64,000 bases of DNA. Origin: Mangrovimonas spongiae (GTDB lineage: Bacteria > Bacteroidota > Bacteroidia > Flavobacteriales > Flavobacteriaceae). Numbering within the stretch: the first letter of the stretch is position 1; every line of letters begins with the position of its first letter. The notes under the pieces were generated by a model. The model ran no database searches. It was not told the DNA's origin and worked only from the letters and a program-made list of their open reading frames with translations. The position numbers and the translations under genes are program-made. The stretch covers positions 434,001 through 498,000 of the forward strand of contig NZ_RWBG01000002.1 of NCBI RefSeq assembly GCF_003944795.1, given 5' to 3'. Below are positions 46,644 to 55,458 of this stretch, piece after piece.

Positions 46644-48927
46644 TAGAAAAGCCTTATTTCTTGTTTTAATTTTATGTTTTCTGAATACTTTTGAAATCAT
46701 TTCACAAACTATTCAGCAAGAACAGCAACCACTTACAACTATTTTAAAACGACTTGAATCGCGTTACAACGTTAGTTTTTCTTATGCCGATAATCATATA
46801 AAAAATATTTCAAGTCCATTACCTAACAACACACTTTCTTTAGAGGAAGCCTTAGGTATTTTAGAAAAACACACACTCTTACAGTTTGAAACTTTAAACA
46901 ATAGATTTGTTGTTATTACAAAACCACAAACAACACCTCCTAAAGTAGAGCAATTAGACGAAGTGTTTATTACAAAGTATTTAACTAAAGGGCTCTCCAT
47001 TTCTAAACAAGGACATCTTATTATTAAACCTAAAGAGTTTGATCTTCTACCAGGTTTAACCGAACCCGATGTTTTGCAAACCATACAAACACTTCCTAGT
47101 ATTTTAAGTGTCGATGAAACCGTTTCAAATATTAATGTAAGAGGCGGTACGCACGACCAAAACTTAATACTTTGGGAAGGTATTAAAATGTATCAATCTG
47201 GGCACTTTTTTGGTTTAATTTCTGCTTTCAACCCGTATTTAACCGAAAAAATTCAAGTTACAAAAAATGGTAGCAGCGCTAAATATGGCGATGGCGTATC
47301 TAGCGTAATCGATATGCAATTAACCGATTCTATTGAACAAAAATCTAGTTATGGTGCTGGTGTAAATTTAATTAGTATTGATGGGTTTGCTAAAACACCT
47401 ATTTCTAACAATAGTAGCATACAAATAGCTGCAAGACGCTCTTTAACAGATGCTGTAAAAACGCCAACATACAATCAATACACAAAACGCGTATTTCAAG
47501 ACTCCGACTTATCTAATACAATCTCTAGCGATGAAACGTTTTATTTTTATGATATCTCTGCAAAATATTTACACAATGTCTCGCCAAAAGATAAATTTCA
47601 GGTTTATGGTACGCTAAGCAAAAACACTCTTGACTATAAGGAACAAGCTAATATAAACGGAAACACCACGGCTTCTGACAGCTATTTAAAGCAAGTTAAC
47701 CTTGCTGGTGGATTAAGCTATTCTAGACATTGGAATAATAAGCTAACCACAACAGCCGAAGCCTACATTTCTAATTATAATTTAAACGCCGCTAATGTAG
47801 ATCTTGTTAATAAGCAGCGTTTAAAACAGGAAAACGAGGTTTTTGAAAACACATTTAAATTACATCTAGATTATAGTGTATCTCCATATTTAAAACTTGA
47901 AGGCGGCTATCAATTTTTTGAAGTTGGCATAAGTAATTTTGAAGATGTTAACAACCCGCCTTTTAATAGCTACATTAAAGAAGTTATTCGTACACATTCT
48001 GGATATGTTGAAGGACAGTTATCAACTAAAAATCAAAAAACCCTTTTAAAAATTGGTGCTAGAACAAATTATATTTCAAAATTCAAGACACTTTTAGTTG
48101 AACCTAGAGTTCGTTTTAATCAAAAATTTTTAAACTTCTTTAAAGTGGAGTTGTTGGGCGAATTAAAAAGCCAGACAACTTCTCAAATTATAGATCTTCA
48201 AAAAGACTTTTTAGGCATAGAAAAAAGGCGTTGGGTTTTAGCTAACAACACTACTATTCCTATAATAAAAAGCAAGCAAGCTTCACTTGGGCTTCATTTT
48301 AACAAAAACAGATTATTAGTTAGTGCGGAAGGTTTTATTAAACACGTTGATGGTATTACAACCCGAAGTCAAGGGTTTCAAAATCAATACCAATTTACAA
48401 ATGCTACAGGGCATTACAAAACTTATGGTATTGACTTTTTAATCAATAAGCACTTTAATAATTTGAGTACGTGGCTTAGTTACACTTACAGTAAAAACGA
48501 TTATGTTTTTAGATCCTTAAATAATAATCATAGTTTCCCTAACAATATAGATATTAGGCATCAGCTTTCATTTGCTGGATCTTATGCTATTAACAGGTTT
48601 AAAATAGCCCTTGGTTTAAATTGGCATACTGGAAGACCTTACACAACCCCAAAAGAGTTTAATCAGATTCAAAATACCTCTATCAATTATCAATCGCCCA
48701 ATAGTCAACATTTAAACGATTATTTACGTACCGACATTTCTACCACTTATACATTTTCAATTTTTAAAAATAAACAAGCTGTCTTAGGCGCGTCTGTTTG
48801 GAATGTTTTAAACAGAAAAAACATAATTAACACTTACTACACTTTAGAAGATAGTAATACAGTAAATAAAGTAGAGAATACCTCTTTAGGAATTACACCA
48901 AACTTTAGTTTTAGAGTAAATTTATAA
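46636..48927 (+). CDS. TonB-dependent receptor with N-terminal STN signalling domain
   Basis: A 763-residue outer-membrane receptor. Signal peptide (about 1-24), STN/secretin-TonB N-terminal domain at ~30-95 (TTILKRLESRYNVSFSYADN, LEEALGILEKHTLLQFE), plug at ~140-250 (PDVLQTIQTLPSILSVDETVSNINVRGG, GHFFGLISAFNP, KYGDGVSSVIDMQL), then a short 22-strand type barrel ending in VSLGITPNFSFRVNL-like sequence with terminal aromatic pattern. It is smaller than SusC proteins (~1000), lacks the CarboxypepD_reg_like domain before the plug, and has no SusD partner. Its ligand is unknown. It probably signals through FecR to the ECF factor. Confidence 0.9.
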   Translation: MNNRKALFLVLILCFLNTFEIISQTIQQEQQPLTTILKRLESRYNVSFSYADNHIKNISSPLPNNTLSLEEALGILEKHTLLQFETLNNRFVVITKPQTTPPKVEQLDEVFITKYLTKGLSISKQGHLIIKPKEFDLLPGLTEPDVLQTIQTLPSILSVDETVSNINVRGGTHDQNLILWEGIKMYQSGHFFGLISAFNPYLTEKIQVTKNGSSAKYGDGVSSVIDMQLTDSIEQKSSYGAGVNLISIDGFAKTPISNNSSIQIAARRSLTDAVKTPTYNQYTKRVFQDSDLSNTISSDETFYFYDISAKYLHNVSPKDKFQVYGTLSKNTLDYKEQANINGNTTASDSYLKQVNLAGGLSYSRHWNNKLTTTAEAYISNYNLNAANVDLVNKQRLKQENEVFENTFKLHLDYSVSPYLKLEGGYQFFEVGISNFEDVNNPPFNSYIKEVIRTHSGYVEGQLSTKNQKTLLKIGARTNYISKFKTLLVEPRVRFNQKFLNFFKVELLGELKSQTTSQIIDLQKDFLGIEKRRWVLANNTTIPIIKSKQASLGLHFNKNRLLVSAEGFIKHVDGITTRSQGFQNQYQFTNATGHYKTYGIDFLINKHFNNLSTWLSYTYSKNDYVFRSLNNNHSFPNNIDIRHQLSFAGSYAINRFKIALGLNWHTGRPYTTPKEFNQIQNTSINYQSPNSQHLNDYLRTDISTTYTFSIFKNKQAVLGASVWNVLNRKNIINTYYTLEDSNTVNKVENTSLGITPNFSFRVNL

Positions 48928-48933
48928 GAAACA

Positions 48934-49515
48934 CTAAACCAAAGCTCTAATATTAGCATACGAATTTTCAAGCGCTTTCACACTTTCGTTATTATTAAGC
49001 CATTCCACTTTAGTTATACCTTCATTTTCTTGAGGTTGCAGCTTGCCTTGATAAGCGGTTTTCATTTCAAACCAATGCGTTATTTTTATTTTATTCCTAC
49101 CGTTTCGTCTAAAAATATGGTAGGTAACATCTAATGGTTTTATTATTTCAAGTCCTTCTACACCTGTTTCTTCTTCAACTTCCCTAATCGCAGTTTCTTC
49201 AATACTTTCTTTTTTCTCTGCTTTGCCTTTTGGTAAATCCCATTTATCATTTCTATAAATAAAAAGAATCTCGTTTTTTTCGTTAAACGCTTTTCCCCCG
49301 CCAGCAGTAACATTAGGAAGTAGCTTTAAGAACTTTTTTAAAAGTTTATCTTCGTTTTTATGAATTAAACGCACTTCCTTTAACGACGTTTTATTTAATT
49401 CTTTAATCACTTTATTAATATTAACAGAATTTAAAAGATAATTTTTAAAATCTGTTTCCTTTTCAACTTTTGTCGTTAGTATTATAGGTTTATCACCAAC
49501 AAAAACTTTATACAT
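48934..49515 (-). CDS. Nudix hydrolase
   Basis: A 193-residue protein with a complete Nudix box, GKAEKKESIEETAIREVEEE followed by TG (G-x5-E-x7-REVxEExG), at about residues 97-118. An N-terminal ~65 residues precede the fold (ITTLVGDKP-like strands MYKVFVGDKPIILTTKVEKE). Nudix enzymes cleave nucleoside diphosphates linked to another group; the substrate is unknown. It converges on the receptor gene with a 6-base gap and diverges from pyrE. Confidence 0.88.
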   Translation of the reverse strand: MYKVFVGDKPIILTTKVEKETDFKNYLLNSVNINKVIKELNKTSLKEVRLIHKNEDKLLKKFLKLLPNVTAGGGKAFNEKNEILFIYRNDKWDLPKGKAEKKESIEETAIREVEEETGVEGLEIIKPLDVTYHIFRRNGRNKIKITHWFEMKTAYQGKLQPQENEGITKVEWLNNNESVKALENSYANIRALV

Positions 49516-49631
49516 CTTATAATCTATTCGCGGATTTCTGTAAATGTAAAAATATAATTTTTAGCCGCACAAAAATTATCACATTGTTAATTATATTAAA
49601 AATTCAACATGAAATAATTAATAAAAAAATG

Positions 49632-49639
49632 TAATTTTG
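49632..49639 (+). promoter_or_regulatory. Putative pyrE -7 element, near-leaderless
   Basis: TAATTTTG matches TAnnTTTG and ends only five bases before the pyrE ATG, which predicts a transcript starting at or almost at the start codon. Confidence 0.45.
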
Positions 49640-49644
49640 CGACT

Positions 49645-50289
49645 ATGATTTTCAACAAACATACCGCTAGAAAAACTGCAGAAGTTTTATTACAAATTAA
49701 TGCTATTAAGTTAAATCCAAAAGAGCCTTTTACTTGGGCTTCGGGCTGGAAATCGCCTATTTATTGCGATAATAGAATTGTACTATCCTATCCTACTATA
49801 AGAAACTATATTAGAGAAACGATGGCTAAATATATTGAAAAACAATATGGCAAACCCGATGTTATTGCAGGTGTGGCTACAGGTGCCATTGGTATAGGAA
49901 TGCTTGTTGCCGAGTATTTAAGTGTCCCATTTATATACGTTCGCCCAAAAGCCAAAGAACACGGTAGGCAAAACCAAATTGAAGGGTATGCCGAAAGTGG
50001 CCAAAACGTCGTGGTTGTTGAAGACTTAATTAGTACCGGAAAAAGTAGTTTAAATGCTGTAAAAGCTTTAAAAGAAGCTAATTTAAACGTAAAAGGTATG
50101 GTGGCTATTTTTTCTTATGGGTTTGATGTTTCTAAAGAAAATTTTGAAAAAGAAAATGTCACCTTACACACCCTTGGAAATTACGACACACTACTAGAAC
50201 AAGCACTAGACACTAATTATATTTCTCAAAAAGAATTAAAAACGCTTTCCGAATGGAATGCCAATCCTAGTGAATGGAACGCTATTTGA
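49645..50289 (+). CDS. pyrE: Orotate phosphoribosyltransferase
   Basis: A 214-residue enzyme transferring the ribose-5-phosphate of PRPP to orotate in UMP synthesis. The PRPP loop VVVVEDLISTGKSSLNAVKA and the catalytic loop RPKAKEHGRQNQIEG are intact, with KEPFTWASGWKSPIYCDNR at the N terminus. Length is standard. It is followed after 22 bases by an SRPBCC gene. The promoter-like element directly before the ATG leaves essentially no 5' leader, so classic leader attenuation is excluded if that is the only promoter. Confidence 0.97.
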   Translation: MIFNKHTARKTAEVLLQINAIKLNPKEPFTWASGWKSPIYCDNRIVLSYPTIRNYIRETMAKYIEKQYGKPDVIAGVATGAIGIGMLVAEYLSVPFIYVRPKAKEHGRQNQIEGYAESGQNVVVVEDLISTGKSSLNAVKALKEANLNVKGMVAIFSYGFDVSKENFEKENVTLHTLGNYDTLLEQALDTNYISQKELKTLSEWNANPSEWNAI

Positions 50290-50311
50290 TAAATAAACTT
50301 TAAAAACACAC

Positions 50312-50704
50312 ATGAATTTAGAATCACCAAAAGTTACGGTAAAACAAACTCCTGAAAAAGTTTTCGAATTTTTAAGCAATGTAAAAAACTTTGAAAAACT
50401 TATGCCAGAGAACACCAAATTTGAAGTTTTAGATAGCGATTCTTTTCTTTTTGCGCTTAAAGGTATGCCAGAAATAAAGCTTAAGAAAAAAGAAACCGAA
50501 TCACCTAATAAAATAGTATTGGGTGCTGCTGGAGGAAAAATAGACTTTTCACTTACTGGAGACATTTCTCAAATTAACAACGAAGAAAGCGACGTAAAAT
50601 TAACCTTTAATGGCGATTTTAACCCTATGATGGCCATGATGATTAAAAGTCCTATTTCTAACTTTATAAAAACATTGGCAGAAAACATTCCTAACGCCAT
50701 TTAA
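50312..50704 (+). CDS. SRPBCC (START-like) domain protein
   Basis: A 130-residue single-domain protein. The opening SPKVTVKQTPEKVFEFLSNVKNFEKLMPE is a typical START/SRPBCC entry, followed by alternating strands and the C-terminal helix SPISNFIKTLAENIPNAI. Such folds bind a hydrophobic ligand in a deep cavity; the ligand here is unknown. No signal peptide. Probably on the pyrE transcript. Its stop overlaps the stop of convergent birA by four bases. Confidence 0.82.
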   Translation: MNLESPKVTVKQTPEKVFEFLSNVKNFEKLMPENTKFEVLDSDSFLFALKGMPEIKLKKKETESPNKIVLGAAGGKIDFSLTGDISQINNEESDVKLTFNGDFNPMMAMMIKSPISNFIKTLAENIPNAI

Positions 50705-51432
50705 TATTTTAAAACGAGTTGTTTTAAATCAAACGCTTTAATGTCGGTTTCACCCTTTGGTAACACTTGTAATTTACCAGATGTTGAAACCGATTTTATT
50801 ATACCATAAAACACGGCTCCCTCTTCATTTTTAAATTCAGCCATCACATCCTTTTTAAAAAGCAAACGCTCATAGTCTTGTTTTAAAGCATCTAACTGAT
50901 TGGCTTCAAGCTTAGAAAAATAAACCTCCAATTGTTTTAAAATTATGTTTAAGAGCTCATCAATAACATAAGTTTTCTTAGTTAAGCTTTTTAAAGACGA
51001 TGCTTTAGGTAGCTCTTTAAAATTTTCTTGATTCACATTAAGACCAATGCCTATTATCGATGATTTTATATGTTGTCCTTTAAGCCCATTTTCTATTAAA
51101 ATACCACAAACCTTCTTATCGCATGACAAAATGTCGTTAGGCCACTTTATAGCTAATTCTGGAATACCAACAGATTGCAGTGCCTTTACAACAGCTAAAG
51201 AAACCACCATACTTATATAAAAATTATCTCTCACAGGAAGCTCAAGCTGTTTAAACATACTAAACATAAGGTTTTTCCCTGGTTCAGATAACCAAGCACT
51301 TCCCATTTGCCCCTTACCTTTTGTTTGATTTTTAACCACAACAACAGTATTATCTTGTAGTTTATATTCTAAGTTCAACTGTCTTAAATACTGGTTAGTC
51401 GAATCAATGGCATCAAGTTTGATTATACGCAT
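50701..51432 (-). CDS. birA: Biotin--[acetyl-CoA-carboxylase] ligase
   Basis: A 243-residue enzyme attaching biotin to the carrier protein of acetyl-CoA carboxylase through biotinyl-AMP. The nucleotide/biotin-binding motif is KGKGQMGSAWLSEPGKNLMF and the catalytic block IKWPNDILSCDKKVCGILIE. It lacks the N-terminal helix-turn-helix of E. coli BirA (321 residues), so it is a class I ligase and not a repressor. Monocistronic and divergent from rsfS. Confidence 0.95.
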   Translation of the reverse strand: MRIIKLDAIDSTNQYLRQLNLEYKLQDNTVVVVKNQTKGKGQMGSAWLSEPGKNLMFSMFKQLELPVRDNFYISMVVSLAVVKALQSVGIPELAIKWPNDILSCDKKVCGILIENGLKGQHIKSSIIGIGLNVNQENFKELPKASSLKSLTKKTYVIDELLNIILKQLEVYFSKLEANQLDALKQDYERLLFKKDVMAEFKNEEGAVFYGIIKSVSTSGKLQVLPKGETDIKAFDLKQLVLKY

Positions 51433-51499
51433 AATAAATAGTTATCTTCGTACTGTAAAATCTTATGAAATTTTTAAAGTATAAAGAACTAAAAAATAA

Positions 51500-51507
51500 T
51501 AACTTTG
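51500..51507 (+). promoter_or_regulatory. Putative rsfS-ftsH operon -7 element
   Basis: TAACTTTG matches TAnnTTTG, ending 19 bases before the rsfS ATG; short leader of about 12 bases. No clear -33 element. Confidence 0.5.
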
Positions 51508-51526
51508 CACAAACTAAATAAATTTA

Positions 51527-51898
51527 ATGACCAAAAAGGACTCTAACGCAGATCAACTCATAGCTACTATTATAAGTGGAATTGAAGATGTAAAAGGACA
51601 AGAAATTACCATTTTAGATTTACGTGATATTGAAAATACGGTTTGCGACTATTTTATTATTTGCGAAGGTACTTCAAATACGCAAGTAAACGCCATAGTA
51701 AATTCAATTCAGAAAAAAGTTAGTAAAGAACTAAAAGACAAGCCTTGGCATGTTGAAGGTGTTGATAATGCCGAATGGGTTTTAATGGATTATGTAAACG
51801 TTGTGGTTCATGTTTTCCAAAAACACGTTAGAAGTTATTATGATATTGAAAGCCTTTGGGGAGACGCAAAAACAACGGTTATTGAAACAAATTATTAA
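51527..51898 (+). CDS. rsfS: Ribosomal silencing factor RsfS
   Basis: A 123-residue Iojap-family protein. Signatures are VCDYFIICEGTSNTQVNAI and KPWHVEGVDNAEWVLMDYVNVVVHVF, the latter near the C terminus. RsfS binds uL14 on the large subunit and blocks subunit joining in starvation or stationary phase. It is 8 bases upstream of ftsH and clearly cotranscribed. Confidence 0.96.
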   Translation: MTKKDSNADQLIATIISGIEDVKGQEITILDLRDIENTVCDYFIICEGTSNTQVNAIVNSIQKKVSKELKDKPWHVEGVDNAEWVLMDYVNVVVHVFQKHVRSYYDIESLWGDAKTTVIETNY

Positions 51899-51906
51899 AA
51901 GAATTA

Positions 51907-53901
51907 ATGGCAACAAACAATAAAAAAAATACAAAAAACAAGAAACCTAAATTTAACCCTTATTGGATTTACGGTGGTATTATAGCCATCTTTTTGGGTA
52001 TGCAACTTTTTAGTGGTGGTGGATTTCAAGATGCAAGTTCCACGACGCCATCGCAATTTATGGAGTTTTTAAAAAATGGCGATGTTGCAAAAGTAGAGAT
52101 TGTAAACCGTCGAGAAGCGAAAGTTTACTTAACACCACAAGCTCAAGAAAAAGAAGTTCATAAAAACTCCAAACCTTCAACGTTATTAGCCTCATCAAGC
52201 CAATCACCTAATTATAAATTTGAATTTGGTGATCTTCAGAATTTTGAAGATGATATGGCCGAAGTTGTTAACAACTACAAACTAGACCCAAAACCTAAAA
52301 TTGAATATAAAACCGAACAAAACCTTTGGGGTGATTTTATTATCGGATTACTTCCATTTATCATCCTTATTGCTGTTTGGATTTTTATTATGAGACGTAT
52401 GTCTTCTGGTGGTGCTGGTGGCGCTGGCGGTCAAATTTTCAATATTGGAAAATCTAAAGCCAAACTTTTCGATCAAAACACCGATGTAAAAGTATCTTTT
52501 AAAGATGTTGCAGGTTTAGAAGGAGCCAAAGAAGAAGTACAAGAAATTGTCGATTTCTTAAAAAACCCAGAAAAATATACTGCTCTTGGTGGTAAAATTC
52601 CAAAAGGCGCCTTATTAGTTGGTGCCCCAGGAACAGGAAAAACCTTATTGGCAAAAGCTGTAGCTGGAGAAGCTAAAGTACCTTTCTTCTCATTATCAGG
52701 TTCAGATTTCGTAGAAATGTTTGTTGGTGTTGGTGCATCTCGTGTTCGCGATTTATTTAAACAAGCCAAAGAAAAATCACCATCTATTATTTTTATTGAT
52801 GAAATTGATGCTATTGGTCGCGCTAGAGGAAAAAGTAATTTTTCTGGCTCTAACGACGAACGTGAAAATACCTTAAACCAGCTTTTAACCGAAATGGATG
52901 GTTTTGGCACAAACACAAACGTTATTGTTTTAGCCGCTACAAACCGTGCCGATGTTTTAGATAAAGCCTTAATGCGTGCTGGACGATTTGACAGACAAAT
53001 TTTTGTTGATTTACCAGACGTTCGTGAACGTAAAGAAATTTTTGAAGTTCATTTAAGACCTTTAAAAAAGGCAAAAGATTTAGACACCGATTTCTTATCA
53101 AAACAAACCCCAGGTTTCTCTGGAGCCGATATTGCTAACGTATGTAACGAAGCTGCTTTAATTGCCGCTAGAAATGGTAAAAAGGCAGTCGATAAACAAG
53201 ACTTCCTTGATGCTGTAGATAGAATTATTGGCGGTTTAGAAAAGAAAAACAAAATTATAACTCCAGCTGAGAAAAAAGCTATCGCTTTTCATGAAGCTGG
53301 ACACGCTACTGTAAGTTGGATGCTAGAACATGCTGCGCCTTTAGTGAAAGTCACAATTGTCCCTAGAGGACGCTCCTTAGGTGCTGCATGGTATTTACCA
53401 GAAGAACGTCTTATTGTAAGACCAGAGCAAATGCTAGACGAAATGTGCGCTGCTTTAGGCGGGCGTGCTGCCGAGAAAGTTATTTTTAATAAAATATCAA
53501 CGGGTGCTTTAAGTGATTTAGAAAAAGTAACCAAACAAGCTCGAGCCATGGTAACCATATATGGTTTAAGTGATAAGGTAGGAAACTTAACGTATTACGA
53601 TTCTTCGGGGCAAAACGAATATGGGTTTACAAAACCTTATAGTGAGCAAACTGCCGAATTAATTGATAAAGAAATTTCTGATATTATTGAAGAACAATAT
53701 CAAAGAGCAATTGATTTACTTTCTAAAAATAAAGATAAGCTTACACAGTTGGCAGAAGTTTTATTGGAAAAAGAGGTGATTTTTAAAGATAATTTAGAGA
53801 AAATTTTTGGGAAACGCCCTTTTGAAAATGAAAACGTTAATGAAAACAAAGAAAGTGAAAGTAAGGTTTCTGTGGTTAAAGACACCTCCGAAGAAGAATA
53901 A
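51907..53901 (+). CDS. ftsH: ATP-dependent zinc metalloprotease FtsH
   Basis: A 664-residue membrane AAA+ protease degrading membrane proteins and regulators. Transmembrane helices are at about 19-36 and 141-162, with the periplasmic domain between. AAA: Walker A GAPGTGKT at ~238-245, pore loop FVEMFVGVGASRVRDLF, Walker B IIFIDEIDAIG, SRH ATNRADVLDKALMRAGRFDR. The zinc motif HEAGH is in AFHEAGHATVSWMLEH, third ligand in the LGGRAAEKVIF/STGALSDLEKVTK region. The N terminus is Lys/Asn-rich and the C-terminal tail is acidic (SVVKDTSEEE). All catalytic residues appear present. Terminated at 53929-53968. Confidence 0.98.
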   Translation: MATNNKKNTKNKKPKFNPYWIYGGIIAIFLGMQLFSGGGFQDASSTTPSQFMEFLKNGDVAKVEIVNRREAKVYLTPQAQEKEVHKNSKPSTLLASSSQSPNYKFEFGDLQNFEDDMAEVVNNYKLDPKPKIEYKTEQNLWGDFIIGLLPFIILIAVWIFIMRRMSSGGAGGAGGQIFNIGKSKAKLFDQNTDVKVSFKDVAGLEGAKEEVQEIVDFLKNPEKYTALGGKIPKGALLVGAPGTGKTLLAKAVAGEAKVPFFSLSGSDFVEMFVGVGASRVRDLFKQAKEKSPSIIFIDEIDAIGRARGKSNFSGSNDERENTLNQLLTEMDGFGTNTNVIVLAATNRADVLDKALMRAGRFDRQIFVDLPDVRERKEIFEVHLRPLKKAKDLDTDFLSKQTPGFSGADIANVCNEAALIAARNGKKAVDKQDFLDAVDRIIGGLEKKNKIITPAEKKAIAFHEAGHATVSWMLEHAAPLVKVTIVPRGRSLGAAWYLPEERLIVRPEQMLDEMCAALGGRAAEKVIFNKISTGALSDLEKVTKQARAMVTIYGLSDKVGNLTYYDSSGQNEYGFTKPYSEQTAELIDKEISDIIEEQYQRAIDLLSKNKDKLTQLAEVLLEKEVIFKDNLEKIFGKRPFENENVNENKESESKVSVVKDTSEEE

Positions 53902-53928
53902 TTTCTAGTATTTTTGTTAACTAGTATC

Positions 53929-53968
53929 AAAAATCTTAAATTGACTTAACAGTTAGTTTAAGATTTTT
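53929..53968 (+). terminator. Terminator of rsfS-ftsH
   Basis: A 12-bp perfect stem (53929-53940 with 53957-53968), 16-base loop and a T tail. It separates ftsH from the LUD-cdsA-psd group, which therefore needs another promoter or read-through. Confidence 0.65.
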
Positions 53969-54017
53969 TATATTTGAAAAACTCCCTTAAGCATTGTATT
54001 AATAGCAAAAGATGTAA

Positions 54018-54635
54018 ATGAGCTTATTTAGAAAAATTTTTGGTTCCAAATCTGATAAATCAAAAGAGGAAATAAAATCAGAGGAACGAAGCAAATACAT
54101 GCCAGAAGTTAAACTACCAATTGATGAAAGGTTTACCATAAACTTTAAAGCAAATGGCGGAAAATTTTTGTATTGCGAGGATTTAAACGAAATTTTTGAT
54201 AGCTTAAACAATATTATTGTAGAAAATTCTTGGCAAGGTGATAAAGCTCTTATTTTTGATAAAAATCTTAAAGACCGTTTTAAAGATTTCAATTTAAACC
54301 AAACAACTTCTTCCCAGGAATCGACTTATTTTTTAACAACCTGCGAAAATTTAATTGCCGATGACGGATCTTTACTTATATCGTCTAATCAAATTGCAGA
54401 AAAAAAACTTAGAGAGCTCCCTGACCATTTTGTAGTATTTGCAACTACCAGCCAAATTGTAGGAAGTATTGGCGAAGGACTTAGAGGTATAAAATCTAAA
54501 AACAAGAAAAAAATACCAACAAATATTACAACCATAAAAAACTTTAAACCCGAAAAAACAACAGAAGAAAAAGACTTTATGAGTTACGGCAGTAGTTCTA
54601 AAAACTTATATTTACTACTGTTAGAAGATCTTTAA
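54018..54635 (+). CDS. LUD (LutC/YkgG-type) domain protein
   Basis: A 205-residue protein with a polar N-terminal ~30 residues and a LUD fold: NLIADDGSLLISSNQIAEKKLRELPDHFVVFATTSQIV resembles the ADDGS and VVxxxSQIV blocks of LutC. LutC functions with LutA and LutB in lactate oxidation; neither is present here, so a role in lactate use is not supported. Two bases separate its stop codon from the cdsA start, suggesting a shared transcript with phospholipid genes. Confidence 0.78.
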   Translation: MSLFRKIFGSKSDKSKEEIKSEERSKYMPEVKLPIDERFTINFKANGGKFLYCEDLNEIFDSLNNIIVENSWQGDKALIFDKNLKDRFKDFNLNQTTSSQESTYFLTTCENLIADDGSLLISSNQIAEKKLRELPDHFVVFATTSQIVGSIGEGLRGIKSKNKKKIPTNITTIKNFKPEKTTEEKDFMSYGSSSKNLYLLLLEDL

Positions 54636-54636
54636 A

Positions 54637-55458
54637 ATGAAAGAAGTTCTTGTTAGATCATTATCAGGATTACTTTATATCTCTGTCCTTATTTTATCGT
54701 TATTTAACGAACATGCTGTTATTGGTTTGTTTTTTGTGTTTGGCCTTATTGCTTTAGCCGAATTAAAAAAGCTTATTCACTATAAGTCTTTTTTTCCCTA
54801 CATCATTTTTACTATTTTATATATTGTTTTTGGCTATTGGCAATTTGTAATGAAAAGTGATTATGGCTTAAAAGAAGCCACTCAAATATTTCATGTAACA
54901 ACCATTTTTGTACTTCTATTTCTGGTTAAAGACCTTTTTACACATAAAAACATTCCACTTTTTATCTCTAAACGCTTTATAATTACAACATTTTATCTTT
55001 CTAGTGGCTTTGTTTTTATAATATTGATTGCCCAATATTATGAAGATTACAATCCATTCTTATTATTAGGATCATTTATTTTAATATGGACAAACGATAC
55101 ATTTGCGTATTTAGTAGGTAAGAACTTTGGAAAACAAAAGCTGTTCGAAAAAATATCTCCCAAAAAAACAGTAGAAGGTTTTTTAGGCGGTTTATTTTTT
55201 TCTACCATAGCTAGTTATTTTATTGCTACCTTTACCGAAACATTAGGCTTTACTAATTGGTTAGTATTAGCTATAATAATTAGTGTATTTGGCACTTTAG
55301 GAGATTTAATAGAATCTAAATTTAAACGCCAAGCTAATGTAAAAGATAGTGGTGTTATCATGCCAGGTCATGGAGGTCTTTTAGATAGATTAGATAGTAT
55401 TATTTTTGCAGCACCGTTTATATATTTATACTTACAACTATTACATTATGTTTCATAA
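54637..55458 (+). CDS. cdsA: Phosphatidate cytidylyltransferase
   Basis: A 273-residue inner-membrane enzyme making CDP-diacylglycerol from phosphatidic acid and CTP. About eight helices; the C-terminal signature of the family is clear in LGDLIESKFKRQANVKDSG followed by MPGHGGLLDRLDS. The product feeds phosphatidylserine synthesis, and the next gene encodes the decarboxylase of that branch. It overlaps psd by 11 bases. Confidence 0.95.
   Translation: MKEVLVRSLSGLLYISVLILSLFNEHAVIGLFFVFGLIALAELKKLIHYKSFFPYIIFTILYIVFGYWQFVMKSDYGLKEATQIFHVTTIFVLLFLVKDLFTHKNIPLFISKRFIITTFYLSSGFVFIILIAQYYEDYNPFLLLGSFILIWTNDTFAYLVGKNFGKQKLFEKISPKKTVEGFLGGLFFSTIASYFIATFTETLGFTNWLVLAIIISVFGTLGDLIESKFKRQANVKDSGVIMPGHGGLLDRLDSIIFAAPFIYLYLQLLHYVS

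Noticed and set aside
46636-48927. Polysaccharide utilisation locus (SusC/SusD)
   Set aside because: The receptor is too short for SusC, has no pre-plug domain, and no SusD, glycosidase or sulfatase gene is near.
54018-54635. Lactate utilisation operon lutABC
   Set aside because: Only the LutC-like fold is present; LutA and LutB are absent.
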